Assembly (NCBI GenBank): GCA_022562085.1 | Contig: JADFPY010000014.1 | Location: 1 to 34,271, forward strand | From: a candidate division KSB1 bacterium | GTDB taxonomy: Bacteria > Zhuqueibacterota > Zhuqueibacteria > Oceanimicrobiales > Oceanimicrobiaceae | Direction: 5' to 3' | DNA: 34,271 bases | In this document: one piece after another, positions 1-7,051 of the stretch | Numbering within the stretch: position 1 is the first letter of the stretch | How the letters are laid out: the number at the start of each line of letters is the position of its first letter | The notes under the pieces: model-generated | The model's database searches: none | What the model was told of the DNA's origin: nothing | Seen by the model: the letters and a program-made list of their open reading frames with translations, nothing else | Translations under genes and position numbers: made by a program

Positions 1-63
1 GGTTTGAGCATTAAGTCCTCCATGTACTTAAAAAGTATTTAGCTTTAATAGGCTGAACAAGTT

Positions 64-153
64 ATTCGTTATTCGTTATTCGTTATTCGTTATTCGTTAT
101 TCGTTATTCGTTATTCGTTATTCGTTATTCGTTATTCGTTTATTCGTTATTCG
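64..153. repeat. 7-bp tandem repeat (ATTCGTT)n
   Basis: Eleven perfect head-to-tail copies of ATTCGTT run from 64 to 140. One inserted T follows at 141, then one full copy and a partial copy end at 153. The array lies in the noncoding stretch 1-261, beyond the 3' end of prmC. A 7-bp unit does not keep reading frame and no gene crosses it. It looks like a slippage-prone microsatellite; the single inserted T suggests ongoing decay. I see nothing else recognisable in 1-261. Confidence 0.95.
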
Positions 154-261
154 CCACACAAAGCTCATGCTGAGCGGAAATCCAACTCAAGATGACTCCC
201 AGGTTAATTTTGGCAGCTGAATCAATCAACGCTCGACAAGAACTCATCACAACAGGATTAT

Positions 262-1152
262 TTATTCATACTCACAAAATAAGATTCGATCTATTTCGTT
301 CAGATCTTGAAAAATATTTATATTATTGAAGCTGGTTTTTACGAAAATTTCTTTTACTGCCACCGCCTGGCCTAAACCAAGCTCAAGCATTAAGAATCCG
401 GATATTTTAATTAGCTCGGGTGAAAGCTCAGCAATTTTGCGATAAAAGCTTAAGCCATCCCGGTTGTCGCTGAGGGCAACTGCGGGCTCATACTTTTTGA
501 TTTCTTCGGGCAAGTCTTCAAAATCTGTTGGGGAAACATACGGTGGATTTGAAACCAGTACGTCAAATTTGTCAGGAAAATAGTTTGCAATTTTTGATGA
601 AGTGCAATCTTGATTTATGAACTGTATCCGGTCATCAACGCCATTTAAGCCGGCATTTTTTTCAGCAACTTTAAGAGCGTCCCTTGATATATCTAAAGAA
701 GTTATTCGGGCATTCTCCAAATATTTCGCTAAACTTACTGAAATACACCCCGAGCCGGTGCCAAATTCCAGAATCTCAATCCGGTCTTTTGAGGCGAATT
801 TCTCGTTGCACATTTCAATGGTTTTTTCCACCAGAATTTCCGTCTCCGGACGCGGAATCAACACGTTCTCATCCACAACAAACGGTAATGACATGAACTC
901 AGCTTCGCCAAGAATGTACTGCAAAGGTTCCCGGGCAGCTCGCCTTTTTAAGCAGCGCTTGAACGCAGACATTTCGGTCTGAGTCAAAGAACGATCCTGG
1001 TTCAAGTAGAGATCAACACGATTCATATCCAAGGTGTGCCGCAATAATTGCTCGGCATTCAACCTCGCGTTTTCAATTCCTTTTTCGGACAAAAATTTGG
1101 AGCTGTCGTTTAAAAGGTCAACGATATTTTTTGTATTTGAAGATAGAATCAT
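262..1152 (-). CDS. prmC: Peptide chain release factor N5-glutamine methyltransferase
   Basis: PrmC (HemK) methylates the glutamine of the GGQ motif in release factors using S-adenosylmethionine, in the cytoplasm. From the ATG at 1152 the protein has 296 residues, normal for the family. It has a helical N-terminal domain, the IPRPETE motif at about 99-105, the SAM-binding EFGTGSGC loop at about 129-136, and the catalytic NPPY motif at about 202-205, which contacts the substrate glutamine. A TTG at 1164 would add four residues; neither start has a good Shine-Dalgarno site, and I prefer the ATG. It directly follows prfA, whose product is its substrate, so the two are almost certainly co-transcribed. 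Confidence 0.95.
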   Translation of the reverse strand: MILSSNTKNIVDLLNDSSKFLSEKGIENARLNAEQLLRHTLDMNRVDLYLNQDRSLTQTEMSAFKRCLKRRAAREPLQYILGEAEFMSLPFVVDENVLIPRPETEILVEKTIEMCNEKFASKDRIEILEFGTGSGCISVSLAKYLENARITSLDISRDALKVAEKNAGLNGVDDRIQFINQDCTSSKIANYFPDKFDVLVSNPPYVSPTDFEDLPEEIKKYEPAVALSDNRDGLSFYRKIAELSPELIKISGFLMLELGLGQAVAVKEIFVKTSFNNINIFQDLNEIDRILFCEYE

Positions 1153-1168
1153 TGGATTAACCAAAATT

Positions 1169-2236
1169 CTAACCGGCCTTTTTCAACAATTCGGCCTGAT
1201 CTGCGAGACGGAGTTGGTCGATGATCTCCTTAATGTCGCCGTCAAGTACTTCGTCGAGTCGGTAGAGGGTTAAGCCAATCCGGTGATCGGTAAGCCTGCT
1301 TTGCGGAAAATTGTAGGTTCTCACTTTGGCGCTGCGATCGCCGGAACTGATCATGGATCGGCGACTCTCGGTTAATTTCGCCTGCTCCTCACGCTGTTTC
1401 TTTTCCAGCAATCTCGCTTTGAGAACTTTCAGGGCTTTGGCCCGGTTTTTATGCTGGGATTTTTCGTCCTGGCAGGTCACCACCATTCCGGTTGGAATGT
1501 GGGTAATTCGAACGGCGGAGTCAGTGGTATTAACGCTTTGGCCGCCGGGTCCTGAGGAACGGTAAACGTCTATTTTCAATTCGTTGGGGTCGATTGAAAT
1601 CTCAACTTCTTCAGCTTCGGGCAACACCACGACAGATGCCGCCGAAGTATGGATTCTACCGTTTGTCTCGGTTTTCGGCACCCTTTGCACACGATGCACC
1701 CCGCTTTCATACTTCATGACGCCGTAAACATTTTCCCCGTTCATCATAAAAATAATTTCCTTAAAGCCTCCGACGCCCTGCGGATTCGAACTTAGCACTT
1801 CTATTTTCCAGCCTATTCTTTCCGCAAACCGGCTGTACATTCGATAGAGATCACCGGCAAAAAGCCCGGCCTCGTCGCCGCCGGTTCCGGCTCTAACCTC
1901 AACGATTACATTTTTTTTATCCCGGGGATCTTTGGGAAGCAACAAAACTTTTAGTTCCTCTTCGAGATCAATCTTCTTCGGTTTCAGTTCTTCAAGCTCG
2001 AGTTCGGCGAGTTCGCGGAGCTCTTCATCGCTATCATCCTTGAGAACAGATTCGCCCTCCTCTAAGGTGGTCAAAACCTTTTTATACTCGTGGTATTTTT
2101 CTATGGTTTTGTCCAGGCCGCTCTTCTCTTTTGCGACATCTTTGTATTTGGCAGGGTCCTGAGTGACATTTGGGTCCATTAAGAGATCACACAGCTCTTG
2201 ATAGCGCTTATCAATTTTTTCCAATTGTTCTAACAT
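1169..2236 (-). CDS. prfA: Peptide chain release factor 1
   Basis: RF1 terminates translation at UAA and UAG. The protein shows the recognition-loop PxT tripeptide (PKT, in RVQRVPKTE), which marks RF1 rather than RF2, and the peptidyl-hydrolysis motif GPGGQ in the sequence YRSSGPGGQSVN. I start at the ATG at 2236, giving 355 residues beginning MLEQLEKIDKRYQEL, which matches the usual RF1 N terminus. A GGAG sits six bases before it. A TTG at 2251 in the same frame is less likely. The gene lies between a DUF1385 gene and prmC, an arrangement common in bacteria. Confidence 0.97.
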   Translation of the reverse strand: MLEQLEKIDKRYQELCDLLMDPNVTQDPAKYKDVAKEKSGLDKTIEKYHEYKKVLTTLEEGESVLKDDSDEELRELAELELEELKPKKIDLEEELKVLLLPKDPRDKKNVIVEVRAGTGGDEAGLFAGDLYRMYSRFAERIGWKIEVLSSNPQGVGGFKEIIFMMNGENVYGVMKYESGVHRVQRVPKTETNGRIHTSAASVVVLPEAEEVEISIDPNELKIDVYRSSGPGGQSVNTTDSAVRITHIPTGMVVTCQDEKSQHKNRAKALKVLKARLLEKKQREEQAKLTESRRSMISSGDRSAKVRTYNFPQSRLTDHRIGLTLYRLDEVLDGDIKEIIDQLRLADQAELLKKAG

Positions 2237-2260
2237 TTGAGTCTCCGCCAAAATTCCAAT

Positions 2261-3238
2261 TTACTGAACGCTTTCCAACTGCATTTTTTCTTCGCCTTCG
2301 ACGACCACGTTCGGGTGTTCCGAGATGCTTAAACCAAGAGCGCATTTCAGAGCTACAATGGCAACTTCCAATTGGCTTTCATCAGGTTCTTTTGTAGTCA
2401 GTCTTTGCAGCCACATTCCCGGTACAATGAACGGCCGCCAAAAACTTTTCTTTACGCCGACATCCGACAGTCGAATAAGTTCGTATGAAATGCCGCCGAT
2501 GAGCGGCATAAAAGCCAGGCGCAACAATCTATCACCCAGGTCTACCGGTTTTCCTAAAAACATAAACACAAAAATGCTGACCACCATCACGATGAATAAG
2601 AAACTGGTGCCGCAACGGGGATGAAAGCGCGAAAGTGGTTTTGCCGCAGCCGGTGTGAGATCCTTTTTGTTTTCAAATGCAAAAATGCTCTTGTGCTCGG
2701 CCCCGTGATATTCAAAAATGCGGCGGATGTCTTTCATCAATGTTATCGCACCGAGATAGAGAAGAAAAATCGCCAGGCGCAGAAAACCGTCAACCAGGTT
2801 AAACATGAATCCGCTTTCGGCTCCCAGTAATTCTGTTAAAATCAGGGGCACATAAAAGAAAATAACCAAACCGACTCCAAATGAGAACAGGACAGTGAGT
2901 CCCAGCCACACACTCGCCAGCCAACCTTTCTTTGCCGGGGGGGCGGCGTCTTTGTGGTTGTTTTTGGGTTCCTTTTTCTTCTCGTCTGCCACGGCAACAT
3001 CGCCTGAAAAAGTCAAAGCTTTAACTCCCAAAACCAGAGACTCAATCAGCACAACCGAGCCTCTCAGGATCGGGAAAGATAGAATTTTAAAGCGTTTGAT
3101 AAAAGAAACAAACGGTTTTTTCCGCACTAAAATACTGCCGTCCTGGCGGCGGACTGCCACAGAAACAGTTTGTGCCGATCTCATCATGACGCCTTCAATC
3201 ACCGCTTGTCCACCAACTTGAATTGCTTGCTCTTTCAT
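2261..3238 (-). CDS. DUF1385 (YqhQ-like) integral membrane protein
   Basis: This 325-residue protein belongs to DUF1385 (YqhQ of Bacillus), a conserved membrane family of unknown function often encoded between rpmE and prfA. The N terminus carries the family signature around GGQAVIEGVMMRS. Hydrophobic segments lie at about 110-135, 150-170 and 210-232, with the polar conserved stretch FEYHGAEHKSIFAFE at about 174-188 and RFHPRCGTSFLF near 204-215, whose His and Cys residues could bind metal (inference). The insert at about 88-105, rich in Lys and Pro, looks like a flexible loop. It ends 24 bases before the prfA ATG, so it probably belongs to the same transcript. Confidence 0.9.
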   Translation of the reverse strand: MKEQAIQVGGQAVIEGVMMRSAQTVSVAVRRQDGSILVRKKPFVSFIKRFKILSFPILRGSVVLIESLVLGVKALTFSGDVAVADEKKKEPKNNHKDAAPPAKKGWLASVWLGLTVLFSFGVGLVIFFYVPLILTELLGAESGFMFNLVDGFLRLAIFLLYLGAITLMKDIRRIFEYHGAEHKSIFAFENKKDLTPAAAKPLSRFHPRCGTSFLFIVMVVSIFVFMFLGKPVDLGDRLLRLAFMPLIGGISYELIRLSDVGVKKSFWRPFIVPGMWLQRLTTKEPDESQLEVAIVALKCALGLSISEHPNVVVEGEEKMQLESVQ

Positions 3239-3298
3239 GCTTTCAGTCCATAAAATTAAATTTCAAAATATCAGTAATCATTTCAAGCCTGAGGAAAC

Positions 3299-3337
3299 AA
3301 AAAAACGGAATGGGCCTTTTTCAGGCTCTCATCCCGT
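3299..3337 (-). terminator. Rho-independent terminator after rpmE
   Basis: Read on the minus strand, ACGGGATG pairs with CATTCCGT (one G-T wobble). An inner GCC/GGC extends the stem, and seven T residues follow. It sits just beyond the rpmE stop and about 60 bases before the DUF1385 start. It therefore separates rpmE from the DUF1385-prfA-prmC run or attenuates readthrough. Confidence 0.8.
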
Positions 3338-3359
3338 CCTTAATTTTCCTGCAAGTCAG

Positions 3360-3794
3360 CTATGAGTTGGTCACAGCTTCTTTGTCTTCGATCTTTTCAG
3401 TTTGGCTTTCGGTTACAACGGGTTCGGCTTTTTCCTCAGCCTTTGTTTCTACTTTAGGTTCAGCTTTTGCATTTACATCTTTGGCTTCGGCTGCTTTTTC
3501 CTCCACGGCTGCTTTTTCCGCCGCTGCTTTTTCTTTTGCGGCTTTTGCTTCAACTGCCTTTACCTCTTCTGCTTTCGCCTGGGCAGCTTTTTTATCCGCC
3601 ATACCGTATTTTCTCATAAACTTCTCAACACGGCCGGCCGAATCAACTAATTTTTGTTTACCGGTAAAAAACGGGTGGCAGGCCGAACAGATTTCAACAT
3701 TCATATCACCGACGGTTGATCGAACTTGAAATGAGCTTCCGCACGCGCAGGTTACCGTGCCAACTTTATATTCCGGATGAATATCAGGTTTCAC
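3360..3794 (-). CDS. rpmE: 50S ribosomal protein L31 with long acidic/basic tail
   Basis: Residues 1 to about 65 are a zinc-type (C+) bacterial L31, a large-subunit ribosomal protein. The four cysteines are visible as C16-x-C18 and C36-xx-C39, with the typical [20 protein letters not shown] segment after them. The start is a GTG at 3794 with an AAGGAG Shine-Dalgarno six bases upstream. The protein is 144 residues, about twice the usual L31 length. The extra 75 or so residues are low-complexity Ala/Lys/Glu/Val, resembling the tails found on ribosomal proteins in some FCB lineages. It lies downstream of rho, a common neighbour. Confidence 0.96.
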   Translation of the reverse strand: MKPDIHPEYKVGTVTCACGSSFQVRSTVGDMNVEICSACHPFFTGKQKLVDSAGRVEKFMRKYGMADKKAAQAKAEEVKAVEAKAAKEKAAAEKAAVEEKAAEAKDVNAKAEPKVETKAEEKAEPVVTESQTEKIEDKEAVTNS

Positions 3795-3899
3795 TATGAA
3801 CTCCTTAAATTACAAATAGCAATTTCTTTATTAGATTTGAAAATTCAAGCCTTAAATTTAGGGAATCTACATATGAAATGCAAGAAAAATAATCAAGCC

Positions 3900-5147
3900 T
3901 TAGGTATTCATAGATTCTAAGAAATCCTTATTTGTCTTAGTCCCTTGCATTCTGCTAAGCAGAAATTCCATGGCTTCTACAGAAGTTAGATCCGCGAGGA
4001 ATTTTCGCAGAATCCAAACACGCTTAATTTCAAAATCTTTTAAAAGCAGCTCTTCTTTTCTGGTGCCTGACCGGTTAACATCAATTGCCGGAAAAATTCT
4101 ACGATCAGATATACGGCGGTCAAGCTGTAATTCCATGTTGCCGGTTCCTTTAAACTCTTCGAAAATGACTTCATCCATGCGGCTACCGGTATCGATGAGT
4201 GCGGTAGCGATGATCGTCAAACTGCCCCCTTCTTCAATATTTCTGGCGGCGCCGAAAAATCTCTTCGGACGTTCCAACGCAGTGGCATCCAGACCCCCGG
4301 AAAGAATCTTTCCACTGTGCGGCACAACTGCATTGTGGGCTCTCGCCAGCCTCGTTATACTGTCTAAAAGAATCACAACATTCTGGCCGTACTCCACCAG
4401 CCGCTTGGCTTTTCTTAAAACCATATCAGCCACCTGCACGTGACGGTCCGGCGGCTCGTCAAAAGTCGAACTGATAACCTCAGCTTTCACCGACCGCTGC
4501 ATATCGGTCACTTCTTCGGGCCGTTCATCGATTAGCAAAACAATCATTTTGATTTCCGGGTGATTGTCAGTTACGGCATTTGCGATTTTCTGCAGCAGAA
4601 TGGTCTTTCCTGTTTTCGGCTGGGCAACAATTAAACCGCGCTGACCTTTACCAATGGGTGTCAACATGTCCATGATCCGGGAAGAAAAGTCGTTAGGCTT
4701 ATGCTCAAGATCAATTTTCTCATCTGGATAAAGCGGGGTTAAGTTATCGAAGAGGATTTTCTTTTTAGCCTCTTCAGGATTCTCAAAATTCACCGCCTCA
4801 ACTTTAAGCAACGCAAAAAATCGTTCACTTTCTTTTGGTGGACGAATTTGCCCTGACACAGTATCCCCGGTTCTTAATCCGAAACGTTTTATTTGAGAGG
4901 GGGAAACATAAATATCATCCGGCCCCGGCAAATAGTTGTAGTCCGGTGATCTTAGAAAGCCATATCCATCGGGCAGCACTTCAAGAACGCCTTCAGCGAA
5001 AATCAACCCCTCTTGTTTGGTTTGTTCTTCCAGGATGCGAAAAATCAATTCTTGTTTTTTAAGGCCAGTGGCGCCAGAAACTTTCAGGGTTTGCGCCATC
5101 TTGGTCAATTCAGAAATTTTTAACGTCTTTAATTCAACGATCTCCAT
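3900..5147 (-). CDS. rho: Transcription termination factor Rho
   Basis: Rho is a hexameric RNA-dependent ATPase that pulls RNA polymerase off untranslated transcripts. The 415 residues cover the N-terminal Rho_N helical domain (about 5-47), the cold-shock-like RNA-binding domain (about 52-120, with [13 protein letters not shown]), and the RecA-type ATPase core. The P-loop reads AQPKTGKT at about 185-192 and the Walker B strand is [13 protein letters not shown]. The ATG at 5147 has AAGGA seven bases upstream. The length is normal and no insertion is seen in the RNA-binding domain. It is separated from folC by 328 bases that probably hold its own promoter and leader. Confidence 0.98.
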   Translation of the reverse strand: MEIVELKTLKISELTKMAQTLKVSGATGLKKQELIFRILEEQTKQEGLIFAEGVLEVLPDGYGFLRSPDYNYLPGPDDIYVSPSQIKRFGLRTGDTVSGQIRPPKESERFFALLKVEAVNFENPEEAKKKILFDNLTPLYPDEKIDLEHKPNDFSSRIMDMLTPIGKGQRGLIVAQPKTGKTILLQKIANAVTDNHPEIKMIVLLIDERPEEVTDMQRSVKAEVISSTFDEPPDRHVQVADMVLRKAKRLVEYGQNVVILLDSITRLARAHNAVVPHSGKILSGGLDATALERPKRFFGAARNIEEGGSLTIIATALIDTGSRMDEVIFEEFKGTGNMELQLDRRISDRRIFPAIDVNRSGTRKEELLLKDFEIKRVWILRKFLADLTSVEAMEFLLSRMQGTKTNKDFLESMNT

Positions 5148-5475
5148 AACAATTCCTTAATTTTAGAGGAGTATTTGATATAATGCAATTGGGTTCATTT
5201 GTGAGTTAATTAACCTCTACAAATAAACTCTCCTGACTGGAAATTTTAAGATAAATCTTTTAGGGGTAAACTCTATGTGAAGTATACTTTAGTGAACTAA
5301 CGGATTGGTTTAAAGAATAAAGGTCAAAGTTAAAATAATTGAATTCCCTAAATACGATTCTAAAAATTAGGGCTTAGTTGACAAGATTAATAAGGTTTTC
5401 GACGGGAACTCACCTTGTTGGGAAGTAAAGAGTCGGGGTAAAGTTAACTGAATTTATAAAAAATAATTCCCTTTG
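5148..5475. other. Intergenic region: rho leader and promoter
   Basis: This 328-base AT-rich stretch separates the folC stop from the rho start and holds no convincing ORF. On the minus strand a possible promoter is TTTACC at 5265-5270, a 16-base spacer and TAAAAT at 5243-5248, leaving a leader of roughly 90 bases before rho. A perfect TTGACA also occurs on the plus strand near 5378 but has no good -10. Rho genes are often autoregulated through their leaders; I see no clear attenuator hairpin here. Confidence 0.4.
5243..5270 (-). promoter_or_regulatory. Possible sigma-70-type promoter for rho
   Basis: The -35 is TTTACC (four of six consensus bases), the spacer 16 bases, the -10 TAAAAT (five of six). 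It is correctly oriented and about 95 bases before the rho ATG. The match is moderate, so chance cannot be excluded in such AT-rich DNA. Confidence 0.35.
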
Positions 5476-6747
5476 TCAAGGTTTTTTATAAAAATGCAAT
5501 AATTCTCCAACTACATAATGCGAACCCAAAACACAAATCAAATCGGTTTCGTTTGCATAATTGATTGATTTTTGAAAACCCGTTTCCGTATCCGGACAGT
5601 TAACAGCTTGAACAGAATATTTCAAGAATTCCTCACACAGACATTTGCCGTCGAGAGCTCTTTCTGAAGTTGGAGTTACAACAAAAATAGTTTCGGCAGC
5701 AGATGCAATAATTTTAGAAATTTCCGGGAAATCTTTATCATCCAGTAAACCAGCAAGGACAATCAAGCGATCAAATTGATAAATACTTTTCAGATCTTCA
5801 ATTACGGCTTTCACCGCGGCGGTGTTATGAGCAACATCGACAACGACCTTAGGACCATCCTGAAGTTTTTGTAAACGCCCGGGCCACTTAACATTTCGTA
5901 AACCGGAGTAAATAACTTCCTTCTTTAAACTGAATTGTTCAACGAGAATTTTTGTTGCAGCCACGGCAAGGGCGGCGTTGTTTATTTGATACCTCCCTGG
6001 TAATTCCAGTTTTAAATCCTCAAATTTTTCGTCTGCAAAAGTTAGACTGAATTCTGAAAAATCTTCTGAGCATCGATGAGTCTGAACAGAACACATTTCA
6101 CGAAGGGTGTAGAATTGTGAATTTCGTTCAGAAGCATGTCTTCTGATAACAGCCGACACTTCCGGATTCCCGGATTGCGACAAACATGGCACCTTGCTTT
6201 TAATAATTTGTGCTTTTTCAGTGCTAATTTCAGTCAGGGTTTTTCCCAAGTGCTCGGTATGATCCAAATCGATTTGTGTGATCACACTTAGAACGGGTGA
6301 AATTATGTTTGTTGCATCAAGCCGGCCGCCCAGGCCTACTTCAACCAAAGCAACGTCAATATCAGAATCCGCAAAATATCGAAAAGCCAAAGCCGTCAGC
6401 GCCTCGAAATACGTACAGCCAATTTCTTCAATATCTTCTCTAAATTTAGAGACATAGGAAATTAGTATTCCCATCGGAATTGGCGAGGCATTTATTTGAA
6501 TTCTCTCGTTAATATTTACAAGATGCGGAGAAGTAAACAAACCTGTTTTGTATCCGGCATGGCGATAAATTGATTCGAGAATTGCCGCAGTCGAGCCTTT
6601 GCCATTTGTACCCGCGATGTGAATACTACTAAATTCTGTTTGTGGATTTCCCAGCCCATGTAATAATCTTAAGATATTGTCAAGTCCAAACCGCCAGCCA
6701 AATCTCTGAAGATTGTTTAAGAACTTGAGTGTATCAGTTTCGTTCAT
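5476..6747 (-). CDS. folC: Bifunctional folylpolyglutamate synthase / dihydrofolate synthase
   Basis: FolC adds glutamate to dihydropteroate and/or reduced folates in an ATP-dependent reaction. The 423-residue protein has the Mur-ligase-type P-loop GTNGKGS at about 46-52, the GLGGRLDATN motif in the central domain, and a C-terminal Rossmann-like ligase domain ending LGSHYVVGELLHF. The length is normal. The ATG at 6747 has GGAAAG about eight bases upstream. The gene stands alone: rho is downstream across a 328-base gap and the divergent TonB receptor gene is upstream. Its leader contains a strong palindrome at 6771-6807. Confidence 0.96.
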   Translation of the reverse strand: MNETDTLKFLNNLQRFGWRFGLDNILRLLHGLGNPQTEFSSIHIAGTNGKGSTAAILESIYRHAGYKTGLFTSPHLVNINERIQINASPIPMGILISYVSKFREDIEEIGCTYFEALTALAFRYFADSDIDVALVEVGLGGRLDATNIISPVLSVITQIDLDHTEHLGKTLTEISTEKAQIIKSKVPCLSQSGNPEVSAVIRRHASERNSQFYTLREMCSVQTHRCSEDFSEFSLTFADEKFEDLKLELPGRYQINNAALAVAATKILVEQFSLKKEVIYSGLRNVKWPGRLQKLQDGPKVVVDVAHNTAAVKAVIEDLKSIYQFDRLIVLAGLLDDKDFPEISKIIASAAETIFVVTPTSERALDGKCLCEEFLKYSVQAVNCPDTETGFQKSINYANETDLICVLGSHYVVGELLHFYKKP

Positions 6748-6770
6748 ATTGGCTGCTTTCCATACACAGT

Positions 6771-6807
6771 GTGCAATAAATTACCGTTTTTCGGTAATAT
6801 TTTGCAC
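6771..6807. promoter_or_regulatory. 37-bp palindrome in the folC leader
   Basis: Sixteen-base arms (6771-6786 and 6792-6807) match at 14 positions around a TTTTT centre, with a perfect ATTACCG/CGGTAAT core and GTGCAA/TTGCAC ends. It lies 24 bases before the folC ATG and about 245 bases from the receptor start, so it more likely concerns folC as operator or RNA hairpin. No T tract follows on the minus strand, so it is not an obvious terminator. Confidence 0.5.
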
Positions 6808-6990
6808 AAAGTAAACTTTCATTTCATTAAAGTGTATTTTTAATATCATAAAAAATTACGAAAGCCTCGATTTCAAAGTTGGCGTTATTTATTATTTAAT
6901 CAGGACTTAAATATACTAACTTTACGCCTGAAAAGTAAACAAATTTAGTAAAAACTTTTTTTTTATTCTTAATAAATAAAGTTAGTTCAT

Positions 6991-7006
6991 TGGCATATAT
7001 TTTGCA
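6991..7006 (+). promoter_or_regulatory. Sigma-54 (RpoN) promoter of the TonB receptor
   Basis: The 16-mer TGGCATATATTTTGCA fits the full sigma-54 consensus TGGCAYRNNNNTTGCW at every defined position, with the -24 GG and -12 GC correctly spaced. Transcription should start near 7017, giving a leader of about 35 bases before the GTG at 7052. Sigma-54 promoters require an NtrC-family AAA+ activator bound upstream. The 240 bases upstream are very AT-rich and could hold bending or activator sites that I cannot identify. Confidence 0.75.
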
Positions 7007-7051
7007 AAATTTTCAAAAGCAATCCGCAGATAATCAATTACCGTTTAAGAA

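Noticed and set aside
64-153. Possible CRISPR array
   Set aside because: The repeats are 7 bp with no spacers, so it is a simple tandem repeat.
3223-3729. 168-codon plus-strand ORF over rpmE
   Set aside because: Its Ala/Ser/Phe-rich sequence is the complement of the low-complexity L31 tail; rpmE has GTG plus AAGGAG and four zinc cysteines.
5374-5403. Plus-strand TTGACA as a promoter
   Set aside because: There is no acceptable -10 at 16-18 bases and no plus-strand gene follows.
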